64,000 nt of DNA from Flavobacterium foetidum (GCF_004634245.1 NZ_SJTF01000011.1:62001-126000), one strand, 5' to 3'. Shown: positions 9,792-18,581, counted from the stretch's first letter. Made by a program: numbers and translations. The notes: generated by a model not told the origin, from the sequence alone.

Positions 9792-9827
9792 AGTTTTGAA
9801 TTTGGAACTAAAAAATTGGAATTTTAA
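9792..9827. repeat. AT-rich degenerate repeat (TTTGGAA / ATTGGAATTTT)
   Basis: Carries TTTGGAAC and ATTGGAATTTTAA. The second element is shared with 2433-2445, and related TTGGAATTT words occur at 2384-2395 and 11244-11275. All copies lie between genes. The sequences are short and AT-rich, so chance contributes. Confidence 0.3.
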
Positions 9828-11183
9828 ATGAAAACACATTTCATCGCCATTGGCGGAAGCGCAATGCACAATCTTGCACTAGCATTACATAATAAAGGAT
9901 ATCAGGTTACAGGAAGTGACGATGCTATTTTTGAGCCTTCAAAATCACGTTTGGAAAAAAAGGGAATTCTACCTGCTGAAATGGGATGGTTTCCAGAAAA
10001 AATCACGGCAGATATCGATGCAATTATTCTTGGAATGCACGCCAAAGCAGATAATCCAGAATTATTAAAAGCACAGGATTTAGGTCTGAAAATCTATTCT
10101 TATCCTGAATTTTTATACGAGCAATCAAAGAATAAAACACGTGTCGTAATTGGTGGTTCTCACGGAAAAACAACTATTACTTCGATGATTCTTCATGTAA
10201 TGAATTATCATAATATTGCCGTAGATTATATGGTAGGAGCACAGTTGGAAGGTTTTGATACGATGGTTCACTTAACAGAAGAAAATGATTTTATGGTTTT
10301 GGAAGGTGACGAATATTTGTCTTCTCCCATTGACCGACGTCCGAAATTTCATTTGTATCAGCCGAACATTGCTTTGATTTCTGGAATTGCTTGGGATCAT
10401 ATTAATGTTTTTCCAACGTACGAGAATTATGTAGAGCAGTTTGAGATTTTCATTGCAAAAATTACAAATGGCGGAATTTTGGTTTACAACGAAAATGATC
10501 CAGAAGTAAAACGTGTTTCTGAAGCAGCCACAAATCCGATTAGAAAATTACCTTATAAAACTCCAAACTATACAGTAAGCGATGGCGTAACACTTTTGGA
10601 AACCCCAGAAGGAGACATGCCAATTGAAGTTTTTGGAGCACACAATCTAAACAATCTAGCAGGAGCGAAATGGATTTGCCAAAACATGGGGGTTGATGAA
10701 GCCGAATTTTACGAAGCAATTGCCAGCTTTAAAGGTGCTTCTAAACGTTTAGAAAAAATTGCCGAAGGAAAAGGAAAAGTAGCCTATAAAGATTTTGCCC
10801 ATTCTCCAAGTAAAGTGGCCGCTACAACCAAAGCAGTAAAAGAACAATATCCAAATAGAACTTTAGTGGCTTGTTTGGAATTGCATACGTACAGCAGCTT
10901 AAATGCAGCATTTTTGAAAGAATACGAAGGAGCTTTAGATAATGCCGATGTTGCGGTTGTTTTTTATTCGCCAGATGCAGTAAAAATTAAGCAGTTAGAA
11001 GAAGTAACGTATGAGCAAATCGCAACTGCATTCAACAGAAAAGATTTAATTATTTACACCAATCCGGCTGAGTTTAAAGAATATCTGTTCAACTTAAATT
11101 TAGATAATACTGCACTATTATTAATGAGTTCAGGAAATTATGGAGGTTTGAATTTTGATGAAGTAAAAGGGTTGATTAATTAG
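9828..11183 (+). CDS. mpl: UDP-N-acetylmuramate:L-alanyl-gamma-D-glutamyl-meso-diaminopimelate ligase (Mpl)
   Basis: Cytoplasmic ATP-dependent ligase that reattaches recycled murein tripeptide to UDP-MurNAc. The N-terminal Rossmann-like domain starts at FIAIGGSAMHNLA, with the glycine-rich motif typical of Mpl and MurC. The ATP-binding P-loop is at residues 109-116 (GGSHGKTT, Lys114). The central Mur ligase motif includes GDEYLSSPIDRRPKF and AWDHINVFPTYENY, which are characteristic of Mpl rather than MurC. The length of 451 aa fits the family. It lies 69 bases after the TPR gene and ends at a strong terminator. It implies that this organism recycles peptidoglycan, consistent with the Gram-negative cell type. 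Confidence 0.95.
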   Translation: MKTHFIAIGGSAMHNLALALHNKGYQVTGSDDAIFEPSKSRLEKKGILPAEMGWFPEKITADIDAIILGMHAKADNPELLKAQDLGLKIYSYPEFLYEQSKNKTRVVIGGSHGKTTITSMILHVMNYHNIAVDYMVGAQLEGFDTMVHLTEENDFMVLEGDEYLSSPIDRRPKFHLYQPNIALISGIAWDHINVFPTYENYVEQFEIFIAKITNGGILVYNENDPEVKRVSEAATNPIRKLPYKTPNYTVSDGVTLLETPEGDMPIEVFGAHNLNNLAGAKWICQNMGVDEAEFYEAIASFKGASKRLEKIAEGKGKVAYKDFAHSPSKVAATTKAVKEQYPNRTLVACLELHTYSSLNAAFLKEYEGALDNADVAVVFYSPDAVKIKQLEEVTYEQIATAFNRKDLIIYTNPAEFKEYLFNLNLDNTALLLMSSGNYGGLNFDEVKGLIN

Positions 11184-11213
11184 AAAATTAATCAATTTGA
11201 GAATTAGATAATG

Positions 11214-11243
11214 GCCGATTGTGTAAACAATCGGCTTTTTTTT
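11214..11243 (+). terminator. rho-independent terminator after mpl
   Basis: Perfect 9-bp stem (GCCGATTGT / ACAATCGGC), 4-base loop, then eight T residues. Confidence 0.92.
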
Positions 11244-11273
11244 GATTGGAATTTGGAGTTTCAGATTTGGAAT

Positions 11274-11900
11274 TTATTTCGGATATCTATAATGTCCAAC
11301 GATTTTATATTCAAACAAGCAATCGTTTAGGACCTGTCCTCCGCCTACATTATGGACAATCAGATTTCTTTTTCCGTCTCTGGATTTTTTGTCAGTTACA
11401 ATTCCAATATGCGGTAATTTGTCATTAATGAGCCATGTTACAATTTCGCCAGTTTTATAGTCGGCTGGATTTTGAGAAATGGGTAGTTTTGTGCCTTTTC
11501 TTTCAAAAAACACTTCGAGGTTTGGCACTCTTCGATGATCAATGTTGGTGTCGGTTTTTGTCATTCCCCACTTTTTAAGATTGGGATAAAGAGAAAAATT
11601 TTCGACCATATCTTCATGTACTTCTTTTTGCAGATCAATTCCAAGCTTTCGGTACGAACGAATAATCACATCGGTACAAACTCCTTTATTTTTTGGAACA
11701 TCTCCATTTGGATAATCGATTGAAAAATATGCCGGATCATAATCTACAGAAGGGTCTATTATAGAAATCGCTGCTTGAGATAATCTTTGGGCAAAGCTTT
11801 TTGGTTTTTCATCATCATTCACAAAAGAAAAGCTTTTGGTCTCTTTTTGATTACAAGAACTCAGAAAAATGAATATAAACAGAAGGATTGAATTTTTCAT
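11274..11900 (-). CDS. DUF1287 family lipoprotein
   Basis: A 208-aa lipoprotein: the signal peptide ends in LSSC with Cys16 as the lipidation site. The rest matches my recollection of the DUF1287 family, which has an NlpC/P60-like look: a Cys in GVCTDVIIRSYRKLG, a later DHRRVPNL segment, and a His in LPHIGIV. These could form a Cys-His pair of a cell-wall hydrolase, but this is inference and the activity is not established. It converges on mpl and is divergent from radC. Its neighbour Mpl handles murein recycling, so a role at the cell wall is plausible but not shown. Confidence 0.8.
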   Translation of the reverse strand: MKNSILLFIFIFLSSCNQKETKSFSFVNDDEKPKSFAQRLSQAAISIIDPSVDYDPAYFSIDYPNGDVPKNKGVCTDVIIRSYRKLGIDLQKEVHEDMVENFSLYPNLKKWGMTKTDTNIDHRRVPNLEVFFERKGTKLPISQNPADYKTGEIVTWLINDKLPHIGIVTDKKSRDGKRNLIVHNVGGGQVLNDCLFEYKIVGHYRYPK

Positions 11901-11944
11901 TTTTTCCTTAAATATACTAAAATTAAAATATTGATTGATTTTTT

Positions 11945-11975
11945 TTGAAAGATTTTTCCTCTTTTTATATATTCG
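11945..11975 (+). promoter_or_regulatory. candidate radC promoter
   Basis: TTG at 11945-11947, 20-base spacer, then TATATTCG at 11968-11975 (one mismatch to TAnnTTTG). The chosen radC ATG begins 18 bases downstream. The longer frame begins at a TTG only 3 bases after the box, at or before the expected transcript start. Confidence 0.5.
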
Positions 11976-11993
11976 CTTTTGAAATATTTACTT

Positions 11994-12683
11994 ATGGAAC
12001 AATCTCATTTTCCGATTACCAATTGGTCTGAAGACGACAGACCACGCGAAAAACTAATGCTTAAAGGAAAAAGCGTCTTAAGCGATGCAGAATTGATTGC
12101 CATTTTAATCGGTTCAGGAAGCCGTAACGAATCGGCTGTTGATTTAAGCAAAAGAATTTTAAAAAGTGTAGACAATCTAAATGCTTTGGGCAAGATGACT
12201 ATTTCACAATTGACTACTTTTAAAGGAATAGGAGAGGCAAAAGCCATAACCATTATTGCCGCACTCGAGTTAGGACGAAGGCGCAGAGAAGAAGATGTGG
12301 TAGAACTTAAAAAGATCACTTCGAGTAAGATTGCTTTCCAACTAATGCAACCAATTATTGGAGAACTTCCACATGAAGAATTCTGGGTGCTTTTTCTTAA
12401 TAATTCGAATAAGGTTATTTCTAAAGCGCAGCTAAGCAAAGGCGGAATTGCAGGTACAATTGTAGATGTGCGCCTGATTTTTAAGCCAGCACTTGAAACG
12501 GGAGCTACAGGTCTGATTCTGTGTCATAATCATCCATCAGGCAATACCATGCCAAGTGAAGCCGACAGGCAAATGACCAAAAAGATCAAGGCAGCCGGCG
12601 AGAACCTAGATGTTAAAGTTTTGGACCATTTGATTATAACTGAATCAAAATATTATAGTTTTGCAGATGAAGGAATATTATAA
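11994..12683 (+). CDS. radC: RadC family JAMM/MPN-domain protein
   Basis: A 229-aa RadC homologue. The N-terminal half has helix-hairpin-helix sequence (TTFKGIGEAKA, residues 74-84). The C-terminal MPN domain carries the JAMM metal motif HNHPSG with His178, His180 and Asp191. RadC was once thought to act in recombination repair; the biochemical role is still unclear, and the metal site suggests a hydrolase. The longest frame starts at TTG 11979, but ATG 11994 gives the usual N-terminus and fits the promoter position. It is followed after 3 bases by a HAD phosphatase gene, then by a secreted protein gene, so these three probably form one transcript. Confidence 0.93.
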   Translation: MEQSHFPITNWSEDDRPREKLMLKGKSVLSDAELIAILIGSGSRNESAVDLSKRILKSVDNLNALGKMTISQLTTFKGIGEAKAITIIAALELGRRRREEDVVELKKITSSKIAFQLMQPIIGELPHEEFWVLFLNNSNKVISKAQLSKGGIAGTIVDVRLIFKPALETGATGLILCHNHPSGNTMPSEADRQMTKKIKAAGENLDVKVLDHLIITESKYYSFADEGIL

Positions 12684-12686
12684 TGT

Positions 12687-13373
12687 ATGAATACCAAAAT
12701 AACAGATATTTTTTTTGATTTAGATCACACGCTGTGGGATTTCGATAAGAATTCGCAAATGGCTTTTGACAGGATTTTTAAAAGTCAGTACCACGAAATT
12801 GACATTCATGATTTTATAAGTCATTATATTCCAATCAATCAAGAATGCTGGAGGTTGTACCAGAACGATAAAATAACGCATCAAGAATTGCGTTACAATA
12901 GACTCAGGTTTTGCTTTGATGCTTTGAATTATGCAATTTCAGACGAAAATATCAATCAGATTGCAAATGATTACATAGAGTTCCTTACCGACAACAACTA
13001 TCTTTTTGATGGAGCAATCGAGGTTCTGGAATACTTGAAACCAAAATACAATCTGCATATCATAACAAACGGATTTGCAGCGGTACAGGAAAAGAAATTA
13101 AAAAATGCATCTTTGGGGAATTATTTCACCACTATTACAAATTCTGAATCGGCAGGTGTAAAAAAGCCAAATAGTATTATCTTTGATTATGCGGTCAATC
13201 TTGCCAGGACTACCAAAGAGAACAGTGTTATGATTGGAGATGATTTAGACGCCGACGTAAACGGAGCTTTAAATGCTGGCCTTGACGCTATTTTTTTTAA
13301 TGATAAGAAAATCGAAATCACACAAGATTTCAAACAAATAAACCATTTACTAGAACTAAAAAAATATTTATAA
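12687..13373 (+). CDS. HAD-superfamily phosphatase, YjjG-like
   Basis: A 228-aa cytoplasmic HAD hydrolase. Motif I is FFDLDHTLWDFD with nucleophile Asp11 and Asp13; motif II is IITNG; motif III uses the Lys of GVKKPN; motif IV is MIGDDLDADVNGA. The cap is helical and inserted after motif I. The family resembles YjjG-type noncanonical nucleotide 5'-phosphatases and other pyrimidine nucleotidases; the substrate cannot be told from sequence. It starts 3 bases after the radC stop. Its stop codon shares a base with the next start. Confidence 0.88.
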   Translation: MNTKITDIFFDLDHTLWDFDKNSQMAFDRIFKSQYHEIDIHDFISHYIPINQECWRLYQNDKITHQELRYNRLRFCFDALNYAISDENINQIANDYIEFLTDNNYLFDGAIEVLEYLKPKYNLHIITNGFAAVQEKKLKNASLGNYFTTITNSESAGVKKPNSIIFDYAVNLARTTKENSVMIGDDLDADVNGALNAGLDAIFFNDKKIEITQDFKQINHLLELKKYL

Positions 13374-14137
13374 TGATGAAAATTAAAATTTTACTAACTG
13401 CACTTTTTAGTTCAGTTATCGGTTTTGCACAGTCTCTTAATGACTATAAGGCGGTTATTGTTCCGTTAAAATATGATTTTATAAAAGAGGACAATCAATA
13501 CAGACTGGCAACCTTAAGTAAATCTAATCTTCTGCAAGCTGGCTTTACAGCATTTTATGTTAATGAAGAACTTCCGACAGGCTATAACGAACGATGCGAT
13601 TTGCTGTATGTTAACGTTAGAAAAGATAATGCTTTTTTGGTGACCAAACTTTTTGTAGAATTTAAAGACTGTTACGGAAGAATCGTCTATACTTCTGAAA
13701 CGGGTAAAAGCAGAGAAAAAGAATACGACGTGGCATATAGAGAGGCATTAAACAATGCTTTTGTATCTGTAAATGCGTTGCATTATAAATATAGTGGCAA
13801 ATCTCCTGTTGCGCCAACAAAAGTAACAACGGCCGCATCATTGCAGACTACAGCATCTGCTGCGCCAGCAGCAATTCAGCAAACAGTCGTGGCAACGCCA
13901 GCCGCAGATGTTTCTGATCCTAACTTGTTATACGCTCAACCTACAGAAAATGGCTATCAGCTTATTGATAAGACACCTAAAGTAGTGATGAAATTATTGA
14001 AAACTTCACGTCCAGATTCTTTTATTGCTATAAAAGACGGAATACAAGGTTCGCTAAATGCAAAAGACAATCAATGGTATTTTGAATATTACCAAAACGA
14101 TAAATTAATTTCTGAAAAAGTTTCAGTTAAGTTTTAA
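13373..14137 (+). CDS. secreted protein of unknown function
   Basis: I do not recognise a family. The 254-aa protein has a signal peptide ending near FAQS (residue 20), an N-terminal domain of about 120 residues with mixed alpha-beta character (NDYKAVIVPLKYDF, GRIVYTSETGKSREK), an Ala/Thr/Pro-rich linker of about 55 residues (about 142-195), and a small C-terminal beta domain of about 60 residues (ENGYQLIDKTPKVVM through KVSVKF). The start overlaps the HAD gene stop by one base (TAATG), and a second ATG follows immediately, so the start is 13373 or 13376. Translational coupling to the HAD gene is likely. It converges on rarA. Confidence 0.75.
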   Translation: MMKIKILLTALFSSVIGFAQSLNDYKAVIVPLKYDFIKEDNQYRLATLSKSNLLQAGFTAFYVNEELPTGYNERCDLLYVNVRKDNAFLVTKLFVEFKDCYGRIVYTSETGKSREKEYDVAYREALNNAFVSVNALHYKYSGKSPVAPTKVTTAASLQTTASAAPAAIQQTVVATPAADVSDPNLLYAQPTENGYQLIDKTPKVVMKLLKTSRPDSFIAIKDGIQGSLNAKDNQWYFEYYQNDKLISEKVSVKF

Positions 14138-14161
14138 AGCAACAAACTTTAACGTACGAGA

Positions 14162-15439
14162 TTAATAACCATATTTATCTTTCCAGCGGTTCTTTAAGAA
14201 TTCACGGGTGCTGTTCTCTCTAGAATTGTTCCCTGGATTGTAAAGAACCGTTCCTTTTACAGCATCTGGCAAAAATTCTTGTTCGGCAAAATTATTGGCG
14301 TAGTCATGAGAATATTTGTAGTCTTCTCCATAACCTAATTCCTTCATAAGTTTTGTCGGAGCATTTCGCAAATGAATCGGTACGGGAAGATCGCCGGTTT
14401 GTTTTACCAATTGTTGCGCGCTTCCAATTGCGAGATAAGACGCATTGCTTTTTGGCGATGTTGCCAGATAAACGGCACACTGGCTTAATATGATGCGGCT
14501 TTCGGGATAACCAATCGTGGTTACAGCCTGAAAAGTATTGTTAGCGATAACAAGTGCTGTAGGATTTGCATTTCCAATATCTTCGCTAGATAAAATAAGC
14601 ATTCTTCGGGCAATAAATTTTACGTCTTCTCCTCCTTCAATCATTCTGGCAAGCCAATATACCGCTCCATTAGGATCACTGCCGCGAATTGATTTGATAA
14701 AGGCAGAAATAATATCATAATGCTGCTCTCCGGTCTTGTCGTACAAAACCGTATTTTGCTGTACGAGCTCTAAAACTCTATCATTAGTAATAACCACTTC
14801 GTCGCTTGCTGCAGCATTTATGACAAGTTCAAAAATATTGAGAAGCTTGCGGCCGTCACCTCCTGAAAGTCTCATCAAAGCTTCGGTTTCTTTGAGCTGA
14901 ATGTTTTTGCTGGCAAGATATGTGTCTGCTTTCATGGCGCGAAGCAATAATGCTTCTAAATCGTCTTTTGTAAAAGCATTTAATACATAAACCTGGCATC
15001 GTGACAATAAGGCCGGAATTACTTCGAAACTTGGGTTTTCGGTTGTGGCTCCAATCAAGGTAATCCATCCCTTTTCGACTGCTGCCAAAAGAGAATCCTG
15101 TTGCGATTTGCTAAACCTATGGATCTCATCAATAAACAAAATCGGATTTTTGGCTGTAAATAAGCCACCGCTTTGTTTTGCTTTTTCGATAACATCGCGA
15201 ATGTCTTTTACCCCAGAGTTAATGGCGCTTAAAACATAAAAAGGTCGTTTAGACTCTTGTGCTATGATTTCTGCCAAAGTGGTTTTTCCGGTTCCAGGCG
15301 GTCCCCAAAAAATTAAGGAAGGAATTATTCCTTTTGAAATTTGTTGAGTTAAGGAACCGTTTGGTCCGACCAAGTGTGTTTGGCTGATATAATCTTCTAG
15401 TTTGCGCGGGCGGATTCTTTCTGCTAATGGTGCTTCCAT
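14162..15439 (-). CDS. rarA: replication-associated recombination protein RarA (MgsA), AAA+ ATPase
   Basis: A 425-aa AAA+ ATPase of the clamp-loader clade that acts at stalled replication forks. Walker A is GPPGTGKT at residues 46-53; Walker B is FIDEIHRF at 102-109; the sensor 1 segment LIGATTENPSFE follows. The C-terminal region (RGSDPNGAVYWLARM, SSEDIGNANP) is the tetramerisation domain specific to RarA and its eukaryotic relative WRNIP1. Length fits the family. It is convergent with the gene at 13373, separated by 24 bases, and divergent from the rhomboid gene. Confidence 0.95.
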   Translation of the reverse strand: MEAPLAERIRPRKLEDYISQTHLVGPNGSLTQQISKGIIPSLIFWGPPGTGKTTLAEIIAQESKRPFYVLSAINSGVKDIRDVIEKAKQSGGLFTAKNPILFIDEIHRFSKSQQDSLLAAVEKGWITLIGATTENPSFEVIPALLSRCQVYVLNAFTKDDLEALLLRAMKADTYLASKNIQLKETEALMRLSGGDGRKLLNIFELVINAAASDEVVITNDRVLELVQQNTVLYDKTGEQHYDIISAFIKSIRGSDPNGAVYWLARMIEGGEDVKFIARRMLILSSEDIGNANPTALVIANNTFQAVTTIGYPESRIILSQCAVYLATSPKSNASYLAIGSAQQLVKQTGDLPVPIHLRNAPTKLMKELGYGEDYKYSHDYANNFAEQEFLPDAVKGTVLYNPGNNSRENSTREFLKNRWKDKYGY

Positions 15440-15583
15440 TTGGTAAAATTACTATATTTTGAGGTTAGATTTTAGTCTTTTAACACTTCTAAATAAATTT
15501 GAATTCGCATTTACTGACAAATTATCAGTCTGTTTTTTTTGGATAGTTTTTTGATTCAGAATTTTTACCAGATACCCAAAATT

Positions 15584-16348
15584 ATGAATGACAACCAGTT
15601 TAAATTTTCAAATTCCGTAATTGCGCTTCCTGTTTTTTTTGTTTTACTGCTGTGGGTGATTTATTGGGCTCAAATTCGTTTTGATTTCGATTTTTATCAG
15701 AACGGAATATATCCAAGAGATTTTGCGGGTCTTCAGGGAATTGTTTTTAGTCCCTTCATTCATGAAAATTTAGAACATTTGTATAATAACTCCATCCCGC
15801 TTCTGATTTTATTGGCAGCATTGCGTTTTTTCTACCCAAAACAAACCTTTAGCATTGTCGTATACGGAATACTGTTTTCTGGTTTGATAACTTGGATTAT
15901 AGGTCGAGAAAATTTTCATATAGGAGCCAGCGGACTAATTTATGTTTTGGTGAGTTTTATCTTCTTTAAAGGTATTCAAACCAAATATTACAGACTCATT
16001 GCTTTGTCATTAAGCGTTATTTTGCTGTATGGCGGAATGATATGGTATGTTTTTCCAGACGTTGATCAGTCGATTTCGTGGGAAGGACATTTGTCAGGAT
16101 TAATTACAGGTTTCGTCTTGTCGGTTTTATACAAAACACCAGAATATTCCAAACCAATTTTGTATGATTGGCAACGTCCCGATTTTGATCCAGAAAGCGA
16201 TCCTTTTATGAGGCATTTTGATGAAAATGGGAATTTTATCAGTAGAAAAGAGGAAGAAGAAACAGATTTTAATTCGATGTATTTTGATTCAAATTTGCCA
16301 GTTCGTTATTTTGTAACTAAATCAGATTCTGAAGATAACAAACAGTAA
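15584..16348 (+). CDS. rhomboid family intramembrane serine protease
   Basis: Inner-membrane protease of 254 aa with about six hydrophobic helices. The catalytic dyad is Ser116 in GASGL and His169 in GHLSG. The upstream HENLEHLYNN (residues 60-69) supplies the conserved histidine and asparagine of the oxyanion region. A hydrophilic tail of about 65 residues, rich in Asp and Glu, follows the last helix and should lie in the cytoplasm. The longest frame begins at TTG 15539; ATG 15584 (MNDNQF) is a better start because the extra 15 residues are not needed by the domain. The substrate is unknown. Confidence 0.88.
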   Translation: MNDNQFKFSNSVIALPVFFVLLLWVIYWAQIRFDFDFYQNGIYPRDFAGLQGIVFSPFIHENLEHLYNNSIPLLILLAALRFFYPKQTFSIVVYGILFSGLITWIIGRENFHIGASGLIYVLVSFIFFKGIQTKYYRLIALSLSVILLYGGMIWYVFPDVDQSISWEGHLSGLITGFVLSVLYKTPEYSKPILYDWQRPDFDPESDPFMRHFDENGNFISRKEEEETDFNSMYFDSNLPVRYFVTKSDSEDNKQ

Positions 16349-16349
16349 A

Positions 16350-16381
16350 TTGAACTGTTTGGGCCAAAAAGATTAAATTTG
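16350..16381 (+). promoter_or_regulatory. candidate promoter of the gene at 16411
   Basis: TTG at 16350-16352, a 21-base spacer, and TAAATTTG at 16374-16381, a full match to TAnnTTTG. The start codon follows 29 bases later. Confidence 0.5.
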
Positions 16382-16410
16382 TTACAACTTCTAATTTAAT
16401 TTTTTGCTTT

Positions 16411-16914
16411 ATGAAAAAAATTATCTTTTTTGTTTTGTTTGCATTTTCAGGATTCACGTTTTCAGTTTCTGCTCAATGTGAAATTAAAAATCGTGTACTG
16501 GCCGACGGTACTATGGTTTACTTTTTTGATCCTGCCGTTTTTTATACCACAAAATCTAAGTCATTAAAAATTAATATTGTCACAGATAAAGAACAATATT
16601 TTATTGCATTGCGGCCAATGCCATTTCCTGATAAAAAAGAAGGCAAAAAGATAAATGACGATTTAGTAATTTCTCTCTCTAATCACAAAAATTATAAATT
16701 GACTCATTACGATACTCAATATCGTAATGGCGATTCCACAATGCAGGTTTTGTATTTAATAGATGATCAGGATATTACTGATTTTGCTGCTTACGAGGCA
16801 GTTAGCGCTAAGATTAATATGGAAGGAACTGAATTTGTCCGTACTTACACTTTCAAATTGCAAAAAGCCGCTATTATGAAACAGCTACAATGTTTCTTTA
16901 AGAGAGAAGAATAG
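16411..16914 (+). CDS. small secreted protein of unknown function
   Basis: I do not recognise a family. The 167-aa product has a clear signal peptide (MKKIIFFVLF start, cleavage likely after VSAQ near residue 22), and the mature part is predicted mostly beta from its alternating hydrophobic pattern. It has two cysteines in the mature chain (in QCEIKN near the start, and LQCFFKREE near the end), which could form one disulfide. It has its own promoter box and ends one base before the convergent DUF2490 gene. Confidence 0.7.
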   Translation: MKKIIFFVLFAFSGFTFSVSAQCEIKNRVLADGTMVYFFDPAVFYTTKSKSLKINIVTDKEQYFIALRPMPFPDKKEGKKINDDLVISLSNHKNYKLTHYDTQYRNGDSTMQVLYLIDDQDITDFAAYEAVSAKINMEGTEFVRTYTFKLQKAAIMKQLQCFFKREE

Positions 16915-16915
16915 C

Positions 16916-17713
16916 TTATTGTTCGTCTGTAGGAGCGTCGTGGTTTTGTGCGTCTATTTTCTTTTGAATATTTTCGAGCAAATTGTTAAATGTTATGGTT
17001 AACGAAGCTGCGTTTGTAATCTGGTTGCCTTTGTTTCGGGGCAAATATTCATTAGCATAACATAATTCTACCTGCATATCATCTGTAAAAAGATAACCTG
17101 CTCCAATATTGAATCTGTTTCTGTCAAAGAAGCTTTCTCCTGTTACTTTTGCTCCTGATTTTAGATAAATTTCGTCAGAAGCAACTGCGTAGAAGACGCC
17201 AGCTCTTAGCACTTTGCTGTTGATTGACTGGAGGTATTTTAATTGATGACGATATCGGAAAACCAGTTCGTAGTCATCGTCCTGATTTCTCATATGCCGA
17301 AATTCAGTTCGGATTCTTGTAGATAAATTATAGCCTGTTTTGTGGAAATAATAAATTCCCTGCAAAGCAAAGCGCCATTCGGGCGATTCAAACTGACCAA
17401 TTTCTGGAACATCTTTGTTGCTGTAATAGGCAAGAAAAGCAGAAAGCTTCCATCTAGGAGTTAAATAGTAATGTCCCCAGCCTCGAAGCGATCTCTGGAT
17501 AGTGTTTTCAAATAAGTTAGAAGATGTTGCTGTGCTGCTATACGCGGCGGCTAGATCCAATTCGGCAGACCATTTTTCGCTTAACGTTCTGCTGAATTGA
17601 ATTTCGTTCCAAAATTGATTATAAGTAGTGTTTTGTCCTAAGCTCTTACTGCTAAAAGCTACAGATAAAAGAAACAATATAATGAGCGGTATTGAATTAG
17701 ATTTTGAAAACAT
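16916..17713 (-). CDS. DUF2490 family outer-membrane beta-barrel protein
   Basis: A 265-aa secreted protein with a signal peptide (about residues 1-26) followed by alternating aromatic beta strands (NQFWNEIQFSRTLSEKW, RYRHQLKYLQS, LCYANEYLP) typical of DUF2490. These proteins are predicted small outer-membrane barrels that probably hold about ten to twelve strands; no molecular role is established. The last residues (QNHDAPTDEQ) form a short polar tail after the final strand. It may be cotranscribed with nothing else: rlmB ends 54 bases upstream, so read-through from rlmB is possible. Confidence 0.82.
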   Translation of the reverse strand: MFSKSNSIPLIILFLLSVAFSSKSLGQNTTYNQFWNEIQFSRTLSEKWSAELDLAAAYSSTATSSNLFENTIQRSLRGWGHYYLTPRWKLSAFLAYYSNKDVPEIGQFESPEWRFALQGIYYFHKTGYNLSTRIRTEFRHMRNQDDDYELVFRYRHQLKYLQSINSKVLRAGVFYAVASDEIYLKSGAKVTGESFFDRNRFNIGAGYLFTDDMQVELCYANEYLPRNKGNQITNAASLTITFNNLLENIQKKIDAQNHDAPTDEQ

Positions 17714-17767
17714 TTATTAAGTGTCTTAATTATTTATTCTAATCCTTACTCTCAATCCGGTTTTAGG

Positions 17768-18502
17768 TTAACTTCTTTGTCGGACTGTTTCGTATAAAAA
17801 GGCACCGCAGGCAACAGAAACGTTTAGCGATCCTATGGAGCCAAACATTGGTAATTTGGCCTTTTCATCTACAATTTTCAGAACAGAAGGGTTAATTCCT
17901 CTATCTTCGGATCCCATGATTATGGCAACAGGTTCAGACAAAGATACGTCGTAAATGTTCTGATCTGTTTTTTCGGTAGCGGCTACAGTTTTAATTCCAG
18001 AACCCTGAAGATAAAAAATAGCGTCTTTAATATGTTCTACTTTGCAAATCGGCACATTAAACACAGCGCCGGCAGAAGTTTTTACGGTGTCTCCATTTAC
18101 AGGTGCAGATCCAGCTTTTTGAATGATTATTCCGTTTACGCCAGTACATTCAGCAGTTCTAATTATAGCGCCAAAGTTACGTGCATCAGAAATCTGATCT
18201 AAGATAAGAAATAAAGGCTTTTTACCCGATTCGATAGTAGACTCTACCAAATGTTCTAAATCGATAAAACCGATAGGCGAAATCGTTGCCACTGCGCCTT
18301 GGTGATTATTTGGTGTTAATCTATTTAGCTTTTCAATCGGAACGTAGGAGAAGTTAATGTTGGCACGTTTCATTACCTTCATTAAATCCTTCATTAACTC
18401 TCCCGAAATTTCTTTCTGAATAAATACTTTGTCAACTTCTTTGCCAGCCTGAATGGCCTCTATAATGGCTCTAATGCCAAATATTTGGTGCTCTTTTTCC
18501 AT
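17768..18502 (-). CDS. rlmB: 23S rRNA (guanosine-2'-O-)-methyltransferase RlmB (TrmH/SpoU family)
   Basis: A 244-aa SPOUT methyltransferase that 2'-O-methylates a conserved guanosine of 23S rRNA (G2251 in E. coli). The N-terminal substrate-binding domain begins at IFGIRAIIEAIQAGK. The trefoil-knot catalytic domain shows the three SpoU motifs: ILDQISDARNFGAIIRTAE (Asn and Arg), IIMGSEDRGI, and the knot signature SLNVSVACGAFLYE near the C-terminus. Length and motifs match the family. It is on the minus strand; the terminator just upstream separates it from the SusC/SusD pair. Confidence 0.93.
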   Translation of the reverse strand: MEKEHQIFGIRAIIEAIQAGKEVDKVFIQKEISGELMKDLMKVMKRANINFSYVPIEKLNRLTPNNHQGAVATISPIGFIDLEHLVESTIESGKKPLFLILDQISDARNFGAIIRTAECTGVNGIIIQKAGSAPVNGDTVKTSAGAVFNVPICKVEHIKDAIFYLQGSGIKTVAATEKTDQNIYDVSLSEPVAIIMGSEDRGINPSVLKIVDEKAKLPMFGSIGSLNVSVACGAFLYETVRQRS

Positions 18503-18527
18503 AGAACAAATATAGGTATAATGTTTA

Positions 18528-18560
18528 TAAAAAAAAACCGCTCTGTTGTAGAGCGGCTTT
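18528..18560 (-). terminator. rho-independent terminator after the SusC/SusD operon
   Basis: Stem CCGCTCT / AGAGCGG (18538-18544 with 18550-18556), loop of 5. Read on the minus strand it is followed by a long run of T (A run at 18527-18537). Confidence 0.88.
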
Positions 18561-18581
18561 TGTGTTATTTGGTTTTGGGGA

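Noticed and set aside
11979..11993. TTG start of radC
   Set aside because: It begins 3 bases after the -7 box, at or before the expected transcript start; ATG 11994 is normal.
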